Part shown: positions 50,444 to 59,592 of the stretch, in pieces
Position numbering within the stretch: position 1 is the stretch's first letter
Layout of the letters: the number at the start of each line of letters is the position of its first letter
DNA from: Gramella sp. Hel_I_59
GTDB taxonomy: Bacteria > Bacteroidota > Bacteroidia > Flavobacteriales > Flavobacteriaceae
Length of the DNA: 64,000 nt
Reading direction: 5' to 3'
Assembly: GCF_006714895.1 (NCBI RefSeq)
Contig: NZ_VFME01000001.1
Coordinates: 620,001-684,000 of the forward strand
Made by a program: the position numbers and the translations under genes
The notes under the pieces: model-generated
Seen by the model: the letters and a program-made list of their open reading frames with translations, nothing else
Told to the model about the DNA's origin: nothing
The model's database searches: none

Positions 50444-52312
50444 TTATCTGTTAATTATGAAGGGTTCGCCGCTTAATGGCTTGGCATATTCGTCTTCCAG
50501 GCTATGCGACAGAATCCAGTCTTCCATATCTGTTCTGGTAATAGTTCCTTTCAGATATTTTTCGATCATCAAACTGGCAATTCTTCCGGCATAACGACCA
50601 CCCCAGTATCCATTTTCCACGAACACTGCAATTGCGATCTTTGGATTATCTACAGGAGCAAAGGCTACAAAGATCGAGTGATCTGTAAGCTGAACCCTTT
50701 TTCCATCGATCTTCGTAAAGTTTTCCGCAGTACCTGTTTTACCTGCTATTTCGATGCCCGGAATTCTAAGAGCAGAAGCTGTTCCGCTCTTATAAACCTC
50801 GTGCATTCCTTCCACTACTGGTTCGAAATGTCTTTTCTCAATAGTAGTTACATTCTTCGTGGTGTACTTTTCTTCTTTAATTGGTTGCCCGTTTACCTCT
50901 TTCAGAATATGCGGAGTGTAGTACCAGCCTTTATTTCCAATAGTAGCTGCCATGTTCGCCAGTTGAATTGGCGTCATTAGAACCTCTCCCTGTCCAATCG
51001 CATTGGAAAGAGTTGCTGTAGCATACCATTTGTAAGTTGGATAGTCGTAGATCTTATTGTAATACTCAGAATCAGGGATTTTACCTGATCTTCCAGTACT
51101 TAGGTCAGATCCCAGATAATCTCCCAGGCCAAAACTTTTTAAATGCGCATTCCAGGCATCCATTCCTTCCTGCGGAGTGGGATATTTCTCAATAATGCGA
51201 CGATATACATTCGCAAAATATGCATTGCAGGATTGGGCAATTCCCGGGATCATGCTTAACGGACTTCTATGCGCGTGACAACCAAGTTTCCTTCCGCGAC
51301 CATATGGATACCCATGATTACAGGAAAAGGAATCATCTGTATCTACCACATTTTCCTGAAGTCCGATCAAGGCATTCAAGGTTTTAAAAGGAGATCCGGG
51401 AGGATATTCAGCTAAAAGCCCACGGTCATAAAGTGGTTTTGCGTCTTCATCCAGGTATAATTTGGTGAAATTTGGAGAGCGTTTTCTTCCTACCAGATCT
51501 GCCGGATCGTAAGTTGGAGCCGTAATAAGGGTTAGGATTTCTCCGGTATTAGGTTCAAGCGCAACAATACCACCGCGCTTGTTTTCCATCAATTTTGTGC
51601 CGTAATCCTGCAATATAGCGTCGATGGTCAAAGTGATATCCTTACCTTTTTCGGGCAAAGAATCAAAAACACCTTCTTTATAGGGTCCAATATCTCTATT
51701 GAATCTATCCTTCTGAATATATTTTACACCTTTCTCACCTCTTAAAAGTTCTTCGTAATAACTTTCTACACCGGCCCGCCCAATAAGGTCACCAGAAATA
51801 TAATATGGATTATCATTAACGATCTTCGGGTTTACTTCAGCAATATAACCAAGTACATTTGCGCTGTGATTTACCTGGTAATCTCTTAAAGATCTCTTCT
51901 GAATATAAAATCCCTGGTAGTTTCTCATTTTCTCCTGAAGTATCGCGTACTCACTTTTGGTAAGCTGCGGTATTACTACTGAAGGTAGCATGGGAGAATA
52001 GATCTTTGCCTTGTCCAATTTCTTTTCCAGGTCTTCCCGGGAAAGATTCAGAATATTGCAAAATTCGGTTGTGTCGAAAGGTTTGAGGTTTCTTGGTATA
52101 ACCATGACATCATATGACGGCTGATTACTTACCATAAGTTCCCCATTACGATCGTAAATATATCCACGCTGCGGATAATCGTATATAACTTTGATGGCGT
52201 TATCCTGCGAGCGTATGGCAAGGGAGGTATCGATTACCTGTAGATAGAACAATCTCCCCAGGAATATAAGACCTGTGGTAAGGATCGTGATATACAGCAA
52301 TAATTTTCTCAT
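50444..52312 (-). CDS. mrdA: Penicillin-binding protein 2 (transpeptidase)
   Basis: 622 aa class B PBP, one N-terminal helix, then a PBP dimer domain and a transpeptidase domain. Catalytic S307 with K310 (PPGSPFK), SxN motif in IAQSCNAYF and KTG motif in IAGKTGTAENF. It cross-links new peptidoglycan for elongation together with RodA. Overlaps mreD by 4 bp upstream and abuts rodA downstream. Confidence 0.96.
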   Translation of the reverse strand: MRKLLLYITILTTGLIFLGRLFYLQVIDTSLAIRSQDNAIKVIYDYPQRGYIYDRNGELMVSNQPSYDVMVIPRNLKPFDTTEFCNILNLSREDLEKKLDKAKIYSPMLPSVVIPQLTKSEYAILQEKMRNYQGFYIQKRSLRDYQVNHSANVLGYIAEVNPKIVNDNPYYISGDLIGRAGVESYYEELLRGEKGVKYIQKDRFNRDIGPYKEGVFDSLPEKGKDITLTIDAILQDYGTKLMENKRGGIVALEPNTGEILTLITAPTYDPADLVGRKRSPNFTKLYLDEDAKPLYDRGLLAEYPPGSPFKTLNALIGLQENVVDTDDSFSCNHGYPYGRGRKLGCHAHRSPLSMIPGIAQSCNAYFANVYRRIIEKYPTPQEGMDAWNAHLKSFGLGDYLGSDLSTGRSGKIPDSEYYNKIYDYPTYKWYATATLSNAIGQGEVLMTPIQLANMAATIGNKGWYYTPHILKEVNGQPIKEEKYTTKNVTTIEKRHFEPVVEGMHEVYKSGTASALRIPGIEIAGKTGTAENFTKIDGKRVQLTDHSIFVAFAPVDNPKIAIAVFVENGYWGGRYAGRIASLMIEKYLKGTITRTDMEDWILSHSLEDEYAKPLSGEPFIINR

Positions 52313-52815
52313 CGATGTTTTCTACTGAAAAGTGTTAATGACAGCAATATTAGAATTACTGAAAAGATACTTGAAAAAAGAGTTTTCTTGAGTATAAGAA
52401 GTATATGATTTACACTAAACATTTCCAAAGAAAAAAATACGAAATGGTGGATTAGAACGATAAGGGAAACATAACTGAATTTAGCTCCAAAAGGCGTAAA
52501 AGCCAGTCTGATATTCTGGTGATCATAACTAATTCCGAAGGAGAACCGTAGCAGGTTAGGTCTGGCAAAAGCGGCAACCAGACATGCAGCTGCATTGATC
52601 CCGCCACTATCCTCAAAAATATCGATGCTTAATCCTAGCAGAAAGGATAGAATAAGGAACAGACTTTGGTTTCCGGCAAACGGATAAAGCAGGATAAATA
52701 ACACGTATAAATACGGATTGATATACCCCAGAAAATTGATGTTATTCAGAATTAGAACCTGTAAAAATATCAGGATCACGAAGCGGGCAATATTTGATAT
52801 TAGTTTACTGTTCAT
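52309..52815 (-). CDS. mreD: Rod shape-determining protein MreD
   Basis: 168 aa, five or six membrane segments and little else, the usual MreD size. Identity rests on its place between mreC and mrdA and on LIFLQVLILNNINFLGYINP, PYLYVLFILLYPF and the loop IDIFEDSGGINAAACL, which fit the family. Overlaps mreC by 11 bp and mrdA by 4 bp. Confidence 0.88.
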   Translation of the reverse strand: MNSKLISNIARFVILIFLQVLILNNINFLGYINPYLYVLFILLYPFAGNQSLFLILSFLLGLSIDIFEDSGGINAAACLVAAFARPNLLRFSFGISYDHQNIRLAFTPFGAKFSYVSLIVLIHHFVFFSLEMFSVNHILLILKKTLFSSIFSVILILLSLTLFSRKHR

Positions 52816-53629
52816 CTGGCTCCTGCAATTCCTTAATTTCGTCTTTATTGATGTTCTCGATCACATAAACATAACCAATATTGGTCATGTCATTAAATAG
52901 TTTGATGTTGATCGTGTAATAGCTTTGAGTTTGATCCAGTGTAAAATCTTCGATACTACCAATTGGTAATCCTTCAGGAAATATTAGTGACCTTCCACCC
53001 GTAATAATGGTATCTCCTTTTTGTACAGGAGCCTGTCTGGGAACGTCTATTAACTGAACGATATTTGGATCTTCTCCATTCCACACAAGACTTCCAAAAT
53101 GATTGGTACTGCTTAATTGTGCATTGATCCTGGATCTGCTGTTTAGTATTGAAATGACCCGGGAGTACTTGTTGTTAGCTCTGTCTACGATCCCAACAAT
53201 TCCCTGGCTGGTAATTACTCCAAACTCTTTCTGAATTCCTGAATTTTCACCACGATTAAGAGTTAGGTAATTATCAATTTTAGCGAAGTTGTTATTAATA
53301 ACACGAGAAGGTCTGAAAATATAATCTCCTTCAAATGATGTACTGTCCAGCTGTTTTGAAATCGAAATACTATCATTCATATTAGAAATGATATTTCGAA
53401 GCTGGTTGTTTTCAGTGATCAGTCGTTCATTGTATTCTTCCAGGTTCAAGTAAGTGTTGATACCATTAGACCATGAATAGACACCACCGGTCACATAGTT
53501 TGCAGAACTTATAAACCTGCTTTTGTGGAAGGAGTGATTTTGAACTGTGAGAAAAATAGAAACAGCAAACAGGAATAGGAATAGAATTGAATTCTTATTC
53601 CTAATAAGAAAATTGAAAATCTGCTGCAT
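52805..53629 (-). CDS. mreC: Rod shape-determining protein MreC
   Basis: 274 aa. One N-terminal helix (SILFLFLFAVSIFLTVQN), a coiled coil (about 55-95, YNERLITENNQLRNIISNMN) and the two-barrel periplasmic domain (GENSGIQKEFGVITSQGIVG, NRGENSG; GDTIITGGRSLIFPEGLPIG). It links cytoplasmic MreB to PBP2/RodA. mreD overlaps its end. Starts 14 bp after mreB. Confidence 0.95.
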   Translation of the reverse strand: MQQIFNFLIRNKNSILFLFLFAVSIFLTVQNHSFHKSRFISSANYVTGGVYSWSNGINTYLNLEEYNERLITENNQLRNIISNMNDSISISKQLDSTSFEGDYIFRPSRVINNNFAKIDNYLTLNRGENSGIQKEFGVITSQGIVGIVDRANNKYSRVISILNSRSRINAQLSSTNHFGSLVWNGEDPNIVQLIDVPRQAPVQKGDTIITGGRSLIFPEGLPIGSIEDFTLDQTQSYYTINIKLFNDMTNIGYVYVIENINKDEIKELQEPDEQ

Positions 53630-53643
53630 AAACTAAGCTTCTC

Positions 53644-54672
53644 CTACTTGATCAAAATGCCTTTATAGCGATTCAGTGTTTTTAAGGTAATTCCGGTACC
53701 ACGAACTACAGCTCTAAGAGGATCTTCAGCAATATAAACCGGAAGGTCTGTTTTTTGAGAAAGACGTTTGTCCAGTCCTCTAAGCATAGAACCACCACCG
53801 GCAAGGTAGATACCTGTATTGTAAATATCGGCAGCCAGTTCTGGCGGTGTTTGGGAAAGAGTTTCCATAACGGCATCCTCGATCCTAAGAATGGATTTGT
53901 CCAGAGCTTTAGCAATTTCACGATAGGAAATATTCACCTGCTTAGGTTTCCCTGTTAGCAAGTCACGTCCCTGTACGCTCATTTCGTCTGGCGGGACTTC
54001 AAGATCTTCAGTCGCAGCACCAATCTGAATTTTAATTTTTTCCGCAGTACGCTCACCAACATAAAGGTTATGCTGCGTTCGCATGTAGTAGACGATATCA
54101 TTGGTGAATACATCTCCTGCGATCTTTACAGATTTATCACATACGATCCCTCCAAGAGCGATCACAGCAATTTCTGTAGTACCACCTCCAATATCAACGA
54201 TCATGTTTCCTTTTGGTTGCATGATGTCTACTCCAATACCAATAGCCGCAGCCATTGGTTCATGGATTAAGTATACTTCTTTTCCATTTACCCTTTCTGC
54301 ACTTTCCTTTACAGCACGCATTTCAACCTCTGTAATTCCAGACGGAATACAAATAACCATTCGAAGTGCAGGAGTGAAAAGTTTTTTCTTAAGCGCTGGG
54401 ATCTCCTTGATGAACATCGTGAGCATTTTCTCACTGGCATCAAAGTCGGCAATCACCCCATCTTTTAATGGCCTGATGGTTTTGATATTCTCATGAGTTT
54501 TTCCCTGCATCATCGCAGCTTCTTTACCTACTGCGGTAATTTTACCAGAGGTTCTGTCTCTGGCAACGATCGAAGGGCTATCCACAACTACCTTGTCATT
54601 ATGTATGATCAAAGTGTTGGCAGTTCCTAAATCGATTGCAATTTCTTCAATGAGAAAGTCAAAAAATCCCAT
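53644..54672 (-). CDS. mreB: Rod shape-determining actin homologue MreB
   Basis: 342 aa, normal length. ATPase motifs: phosphate 1 IAIDLGTANTLI, connect 1 HEPMAAAIGIGVD, phosphate 2 MIVDIGGGTTEIAVI and adenosine YLAGGGSMLRGLD. It polymerises under the membrane and steers lateral wall growth. 41 bp upstream ends purH, so the whole block purH-mreBCD-mrdA-rodA may share transcripts; I see no clear promoter in the gap. Confidence 0.97.
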   Translation of the reverse strand: MGFFDFLIEEIAIDLGTANTLIIHNDKVVVDSPSIVARDRTSGKITAVGKEAAMMQGKTHENIKTIRPLKDGVIADFDASEKMLTMFIKEIPALKKKLFTPALRMVICIPSGITEVEMRAVKESAERVNGKEVYLIHEPMAAAIGIGVDIMQPKGNMIVDIGGGTTEIAVIALGGIVCDKSVKIAGDVFTNDIVYYMRTQHNLYVGERTAEKIKIQIGAATEDLEVPPDEMSVQGRDLLTGKPKQVNISYREIAKALDKSILRIEDAVMETLSQTPPELAADIYNTGIYLAGGGSMLRGLDKRLSQKTDLPVYIAEDPLRAVVRGTGITLKTLNRYKGILIK

Positions 54673-54713
54673 AGTATTTATTAGGTGTTGAGGTTTGGGT
54701 AAATGTAATGAAT

Positions 54714-56246
54714 TTAATGTTTAAAATGGCGTGTCCCGGTCATCACCATTGCGATATTATTTTCGTTGCAATAGTTGATGCTCAGTTCATCCTTGATGCT
54801 TCCGCCAGGTTGAATAACTGCAGTGATTCCGGCATTCCCCGCGATTTCCACACAATCTGGAAAAGGAAAGAATGCATCACTGGCCATCACAGCACCATTC
54901 AGGTCAAAATCAAATGATTTCGCTTTGGCGATACTATGCGTAAGAGCGTCTACTCTGGACGTTTGCCCGGTACCACTTGCACATAATTGTTTGTTTTTCG
55001 CCAGAACTATTGTATTTGACTTTGTATGCTTGCAGATCTTGGAAGCAAATATCATGTCAGATAACTCAGAATCTGTTGCTTTATTGCTGGTTGCCAGCTT
55101 AAGATCTTCAGCAGCATCGGTTTTTAGATCTTTATCCTGAACGAGAACTCCGTTAAGACATGTTCTCACCTGATTCTTCGGAAGTTCAACTTCTTTCTGA
55201 ATAAGCAGAATTCTGTTCTTTTTGCCTTTTAAAATTTCTTCAGCTTCCGAAGAGAATGAAGGGGCGATAACCACTTCACAGAATAGTTTGTGGATTTCTT
55301 CAGCAGTATCGGCGTCTATTTCCACATTGCTAATTAGAATTCCTCCAAATGCTGAAACAGGATCACCAGCAAGGGCATCTGCATAAGCCTGGTGGATCGA
55401 GTCTCTTTGCGCAAGACCACAGGCATTGTTATGCTTTAAAATCGCGAAAGTTGGAGCTTCACCTTTAAACTCGTTCATGAGATTCACGGCAGCATCCACA
55501 TCCAGCAGGTTATTATAACTTAATTCTTTTCCATGTAGCTGATCGAATATTGCATCGAAATCACCGAAAAATGTTCCTTTTTGATGAGGATTTTCTCCGT
55601 ATCGAAGCTCTTTACCTTTCAGTTCACTTTGTTTGAAAGAATTAATATCACCTTCAGCATTGAAATAGTTGAAAATTGCTGAATCGTAGTGAGAGGAAAT
55701 ATTAAATGCTTTGGCAGCGAATTTTTTACGATCAGCTATTTCAGTATTACCAGATTTTTCATTCAGTAATTCTAAAAATTCAGCATAATCATCTACGGAA
55801 GAAACGCAGGTTACATCTTTAAAATTCTTAGCCGCAGCTCTAATCAAGGAAATACCACCAATATCTATCTTTTCTATAATATCCTGTTCAGCAGCGCCTG
55901 AAGCAACTGTTTTTTCAAAAGGATATAGATCCACAATCACAATGTCTATCTGCGGAATTTCATATTGTTCCAGTTCTTTTACATCACCTTCATGATCCTG
56001 GCGATTAAGAATTCCGCCAAATACTTTTGGATGAAGAGTTTTTACCCGGCCACCCAGTATAGAAGGGTAGGAGGTAACATCCTCTACAGGAACCACCGCT
56101 ATTCCAAGATCCTTGATAAATTTCTCGGTTCCACCAGTGGAATAAATGGTAATGCCCAGCTCATCCAGTTTTCTCACGATAGGCTCAAGACCATCTTTAC
56201 TGAAGACTGAAATTAAAGCAGACTTTGCTTGTTTTAATTCGCTCAT
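54714..56246 (-). CDS. purH: Bifunctional AICAR transformylase / IMP cyclohydrolase
   Basis: 510 aa, cytoplasmic; last two steps of purine synthesis. The N-terminal MGS-like cyclohydrolase domain (about 5-130) has SVFSKDGLEPIVRKL, GITIYSTGGTEKFI and GRVKTLHPKVFGGIL. The C-terminal transformylase domain has the KHNNACGLA motif with the catalytic Lys-His, and DAFFPFPDCVEIAGNAGITA near the end. The promoter box at 56269-56276 fits. Pairing with mreB is common enough among Flavobacteriaceae in my memory, without functional reason known. Confidence 0.97.
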   Translation of the reverse strand: MSELKQAKSALISVFSKDGLEPIVRKLDELGITIYSTGGTEKFIKDLGIAVVPVEDVTSYPSILGGRVKTLHPKVFGGILNRQDHEGDVKELEQYEIPQIDIVIVDLYPFEKTVASGAAEQDIIEKIDIGGISLIRAAAKNFKDVTCVSSVDDYAEFLELLNEKSGNTEIADRKKFAAKAFNISSHYDSAIFNYFNAEGDINSFKQSELKGKELRYGENPHQKGTFFGDFDAIFDQLHGKELSYNNLLDVDAAVNLMNEFKGEAPTFAILKHNNACGLAQRDSIHQAYADALAGDPVSAFGGILISNVEIDADTAEEIHKLFCEVVIAPSFSSEAEEILKGKKNRILLIQKEVELPKNQVRTCLNGVLVQDKDLKTDAAEDLKLATSNKATDSELSDMIFASKICKHTKSNTIVLAKNKQLCASGTGQTSRVDALTHSIAKAKSFDFDLNGAVMASDAFFPFPDCVEIAGNAGITAVIQPGGSIKDELSINYCNENNIAMVMTGTRHFKH

Positions 56247-56268
56247 TGTGTTGTGTTTGTTAAAGCTG

Positions 56269-56276
56269 CAAAAGTA
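56269..56276 (-). promoter_or_regulatory. -7 box of purH
   Basis: Minus strand TACTTTTG, a perfect TAnnTTTG, 22 bp before the ATG at 56246. No good -33 TTG at standard spacing. Confidence 0.55.
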
Positions 56277-56392
56277 ACCAATAAAGCGAAAAATTTAAAA
56301 GTGCAACTAATGAATTATCGATAAATTTTGTAACGAAATTTTGGATCCTGCGTCCTATCTTAAATTCATGAGTTAATAGCAGATTTTAAATT

Positions 56393-57649
56393 ATGCTGAT
56401 CTATTTACGGGTACTTAAAGAGAGCTTCAATTTTGCGATAAGCGCTCTTACAAATAATAAGCTTAGAACCTTTCTTTCCCTACTTGGGGTGACCATTGGT
56501 ATATTCTCCATTATCGCTGTACTTGCAGCGGTAGATTCATTAAAAAAGGATATTACTGGAAGTTTGAGTTCACTGGACAACAGTACGGTGATCGTGATGA
56601 GGTTCAAATTTGGACCTAGCGATATACCTAGATGGAAGAGTCAGCAGTTTCCAGATGTAACTTATGAGGAATACCAGAATCTAAAAAAAAGCTTACCAGA
56701 TCTTGATAATATAAGTTTTGCTCTGGGAATTCCCGGAGGAGCCGCGATCAAATACCAGGATGTTACCAGTAGTGGTGTGGATATAGGAGCAGTTACTCAT
56801 GAATACTATGATATTGAAGCACTGGAACTCGCAGAAGGACGATTTTTTAACGAATCTGAATCTGTAAGCGGATCAGGTGTTGTTGTTCTGGGTCATGAAG
56901 TAGCACAAACGCTGTTTGGTGGTTCGAATGGAATTGGTGAAGAAATACGAATATTTGGACGTAGAGCAACAGTCATTGGAGTGCTTAAAAAACAAGGGCA
57001 ATCCTTGTTTACTGGTTCCAGGGATGGTCAGGCTTTTGTGCCTGCGAACTTTGCACGACTGGTTTACGGAACCACGAAGGGAACGGTATTTCCACAATTG
57101 GTGATGAAGCCTGAAAGTGGAGCAGATAGCGATGAATTTATCGCTTTGCTGGAACAAAACCTTCGGAATATGCGCGGAATAAAGCCCGGAGAGATCAACA
57201 ACTTTTTTGTTAATGAGTTAAAGGGTCTTACAGAATTTGTAGACAATATTACAGGGCAGCTGAATATTATTGGTTTAGTAATTAGTGGATTTTCTTTACT
57301 GGTTGGAGGTTTCGGAATTGCGAATATTATGTTTGTTAGTGTAAAGGAAAGAACCAACCTTATTGGTATTCAGAAATCTTTGGGAGCTAAAAACAAATTT
57401 ATTCTTTCCCAATTCTTATTTGAAGCTGTCATACTCTCCGTGATTGGAGGATTGGTAGGATTGTTCTTTGTCTGGCTGGTTTCTATTGTGGCCTCACAAT
57501 TTACCGGAGACTTTGAATTTGTCCTTTCTCCATATAATATGTTTATTGGAACACTGGTTTCGGCAATTATAGGATTAGTGTCGGGAATTATTCCAGCAAT
57601 GTCGGCCTCAAAACTTGATCCTGTGGAAGCTATTCGTACCGGGATGTAA
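56393..57649 (+). CDS. MacB/FtsX-type ABC transporter permease
   Basis: 418 aa with the MacB_PCD architecture: one helix at about 20-50 (LRTFLSLLGVTIGIFSIIAV), a periplasmic core domain (about 50-280), then three helices with the FtsX signature (LLVGGFGIANIMFVSVKERT, ending SASKLDPVEAIRTGM). The permease exports or transduces signals with an ATPase partner. No ABC ATPase or membrane-fusion gene is adjacent, so the partner must be elsewhere. Divergent from purH. Confidence 0.9.
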   Translation: MLIYLRVLKESFNFAISALTNNKLRTFLSLLGVTIGIFSIIAVLAAVDSLKKDITGSLSSLDNSTVIVMRFKFGPSDIPRWKSQQFPDVTYEEYQNLKKSLPDLDNISFALGIPGGAAIKYQDVTSSGVDIGAVTHEYYDIEALELAEGRFFNESESVSGSGVVVLGHEVAQTLFGGSNGIGEEIRIFGRRATVIGVLKKQGQSLFTGSRDGQAFVPANFARLVYGTTKGTVFPQLVMKPESGADSDEFIALLEQNLRNMRGIKPGEINNFFVNELKGLTEFVDNITGQLNIIGLVISGFSLLVGGFGIANIMFVSVKERTNLIGIQKSLGAKNKFILSQFLFEAVILSVIGGLVGLFFVWLVSIVASQFTGDFEFVLSPYNMFIGTLVSAIIGLVSGIIPAMSASKLDPVEAIRTGM

Positions 57650-57772
57650 ATATTATCTTAACGAAAAGAGATTTTCAGGAGTTATTTTACATAAATTATT
57701 CTAAAATAAATTAAAGTTAGTTAAAGATCTGACAGCGAAGGCATAGCTTATGTAATTTTAAAACAAAAAACT

Positions 57773-57874
57773 ATGGAAATGGGAAATGAGATCGAAAAGA
57801 ACTACCTGCTATCTATACTACAATTAGTAGGATTTTTTGCATTTCTTTTCTTTATTATCGCACTTCAAATGTAA
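57773..57874 (+). CDS. Small single-pass membrane protein, 33 aa
   Basis: ATG 57773 to TAA 57872-57874. A polar N-terminus (MEMGNEIEKNYLLS) is followed by one helix ILQLVGFFAFLFFIIALQ. A bidirectional terminator follows after 28 bp. The layout, with a start MExx and one C-terminal helix, resembles the 49-aa ORF at 24899. A start at the second Met (MGNEIEKN) is also possible. Function unknown. Confidence 0.5.
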   Translation: MEMGNEIEKNYLLSILQLVGFFAFLFFIIALQM

Positions 57875-57902
57875 TTTTTGAACACGATATAAGAATAAAA
57901 AA

Positions 57903-57927
57903 ACTCCTGAGAAATCAGGAGTTTTTT
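57903..57927. terminator. Bidirectional terminator
   Basis: ACTCCTGA (57903-57910), loop GAAA, TCAGGAGT (57915-57922), with A and T runs. It serves the 33-aa ORF (+) and the GAF gene (-). Confidence 0.85.
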
Positions 57928-57948
57928 GTTTTGGTAGTTTATTGTGAT

Positions 57949-58404
57949 CTATAGGATCTCTGCTACTTTCTCATTCACCCAAACCAGAAATTCTTCATCT
58001 TCCGCAGTAAAAGGATCAGCTGTGTGGCTATCAATATCGATCTGCCCAACGTTTTCACCATTTACAAATAACGGAATTACGATTTCTGCTTTTACATTAA
58101 TGCTGCAGGCAATATAATTATCCTGTGCTTTTACATCTGGTACAACAAAATTCTGATTGCTTACCGCTACCTGTCCGCAAATACCCTTCCCAAATGGAAT
58201 GATCTCATGATCTGTTGGCTCTCCGGCAAAAGCTTTTAATTTTAGTTCTTCTTTATTTCCATTCTTGAAGTAAAATCCAACCCAGTCATAATAACTTATA
58301 TTTTGCTCCAATAGTTCGCAAACTTGGGTCATTCGTTGTTTGACATCTATATTCGAGTCCTGTAGAATCTGTTCTACTTGTGGTCTTAATTCCTGAAAAT
58401 TCAT
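57949..58404 (-). CDS. GAF-domain protein, similar to free-methionine-R-sulfoxide reductase
   Basis: 151 aa from ATG 58404 (MNFQELRPQVEQI). The frame extends 10 codons further to a TTG, but that part contains the -7 box TACTTTTG. A single GAF domain: YYDWVGFYFKNGNKEELKLK, IPFGKGICGQVAVSNQNFVV, DNYIACSINVKAEIVIPLFV and GQIDIDSHTADPF. The fold and the Cys in GICG and IACS match fRMsr (YebR) enzymes. The earlier Cys of that family, found in a FQG-x-x-AC segment, is replaced here (GEPTDHEIIP), and IACD is IACS. Reductase activity is therefore uncertain; it may only bind a small molecule. Confidence 0.85.
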   Translation of the reverse strand: MNFQELRPQVEQILQDSNIDVKQRMTQVCELLEQNISYYDWVGFYFKNGNKEELKLKAFAGEPTDHEIIPFGKGICGQVAVSNQNFVVPDVKAQDNYIACSINVKAEIVIPLFVNGENVGQIDIDSHTADPFTAEDEEFLVWVNEKVAEIL

Positions 58405-58421
58405 ATTAACAATATTTGGTG

Positions 58422-58429
58422 CAAAAGTA
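58422..58429 (-). promoter_or_regulatory. -7 box of the GAF gene
   Basis: Minus strand TACTTTTG, a perfect TAnnTTTG, ending 18 bases before the ATG at 58404. Confidence 0.55.
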
Positions 58430-58493
58430 TTCAATTTGCTGTGTAAAGCATGGAGTCTAAATCTATAAATTTGTTAAAAACCAAGTCGCTACT

Positions 58494-59042
58494 TTGCTGA
58501 AACTCATCAAGAAATACAGAACGGTATTGCGTTTTATTTTTGTATTCCTGGGAAGCTATTTTCTTTTTTCCAGCGCTTACAATGCATTTCTATTGTTCTA
58601 TGAGCAAACTCAGCCCGTACCCGATGCGCTCACAAGACTGGTGGCCTACCAGAGTGGAGATGTAATGCACGCTCTTGGTTACGACAACGTAGAGGTGGTG
58701 ATGCATTATACAGGACTATCCATGAAACTAATGGTGGAAGGTTATTTTCTAGCCGGGATAGTTGAAGGCTGTAACTCAGCGAGCATTATTATACTATTCA
58801 CCTCTTTTATTCTGGCATTCTTTGGGAAAACCTCCACGACTCTAATCTATATTTTTGCAGGTGCCACTCTTATCTATGCTACGAATATTTTACGAATCGT
58901 GATCCTCTCTGTGAGTATTCTAGAATATCCGCAATATTCTGGTTTTATGCACACTGTATTTTTTCCACTGGCGATCTACGGAATGGTTTTCCTCCTCTGG
59001 CTGGTATGGATACGAATCTTCACTAAATACAAAAAAGCATGA
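58494..59042 (+). CDS. xrtF: Exosortase family protein XrtF
   Basis: 182 aa from a TTG; no ATG is available before a stop at 58458. Five or six membrane helices. The exosortase triad can be seen: Cys in GIVEGCNSASIIILF, Arg in ATNILRIVILS and His in GFMHTVFFPLA. Exosortases cleave and attach proteins carrying a C-terminal sorting signal. XrtF is the type limited to Flavobacteria-like species. The short size lacks additional domains. The next gene overlaps by 4 bp and is its usual associated protein. Confidence 0.9.
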   Translation: MLKLIKKYRTVLRFIFVFLGSYFLFSSAYNAFLLFYEQTQPVPDALTRLVAYQSGDVMHALGYDNVEVVMHYTGLSMKLMVEGYFLAGIVEGCNSASIIILFTSFILAFFGKTSTTLIYIFAGATLIYATNILRIVILSVSILEYPQYSGFMHTVFFPLAIYGMVFLLWLVWIRIFTKYKKA

Positions 59043-59470
59043 AGAAAAGATATAAGATAATTCTTATTAGCTTCATGGTTTTGCTACTTGCAGCGATACG
59101 TTTTTTTGAAGATAGTCTGTTTTATGATCCATTAATAGAGTTTTTCAGGTCAGATTATCTATTGGGTATTATTCCGCCTATGAACATGGCGGAACTTATG
59201 ATTCACCTCAGTATACGCTATGCGCTTAATAGTGCGATCTCAATAGGAATTATATATGTTGCTTTTCAGAATAGGAGCATGCTCAAATTCTCGGTTATCC
59301 TCTACGCCTTGCTTTATCTGGGAGCTGTAAGCGCTTTTATATTTCTGGTCCTAAATATTGAAAGAGAACATTACCTCGCCTTATTCTACGTAAGAAGATT
59401 TCTTATTCATCCATTATTTCTGCTTATCCTGCTTCCCGCATTTTATTATTACCGGATTAGCAAGAAATAA
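59039..59470 (+). CDS. Exosortase F-associated membrane protein
   Basis: 143 aa, four or so hydrophobic segments: IILISFMVLLLAAIRFF, ALNSAISIGIIYVAF, FSVILYALLYLGAVSAFIFL and PLFLLILLPAFYYYRI. It contains RFFEDSLFYDPLIEFFRSDY and RYALNSAIS, fitting the exosortase F system-associated family (TIGR04127-like) as I recall it. Translationally coupled to xrtF by a 4-bp overlap. The role is not known; it may help substrate recognition. Confidence 0.85.
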   Translation: MKKRYKIILISFMVLLLAAIRFFEDSLFYDPLIEFFRSDYLLGIIPPMNMAELMIHLSIRYALNSAISIGIIYVAFQNRSMLKFSVILYALLYLGAVSAFIFLVLNIEREHYLALFYVRRFLIHPLFLLILLPAFYYYRISKK

Positions 59471-59578
59471 ATTTGAAAGTTTCATCCTGAATTTTGAAAT
59501 CCAGTCTCGAATTTAGATTATAAATTTGCTGGTTACGTTTGAAAATCAGGTAGTAAACCGTAGATGTTCAAAATTTTG

Positions 59579-59586
59579 TACTTTTG
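59579..59586 (+). promoter_or_regulatory. -7 box of the metal-efflux unit
   Basis: TACTTTTG, a perfect TAnnTTTG. The predicted transcript start falls almost on the GTG at 59593, so the mRNA would be nearly leaderless or start translation at the ATG 59614. Confidence 0.5.
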
Positions 59587-59592
59587 TAATCT

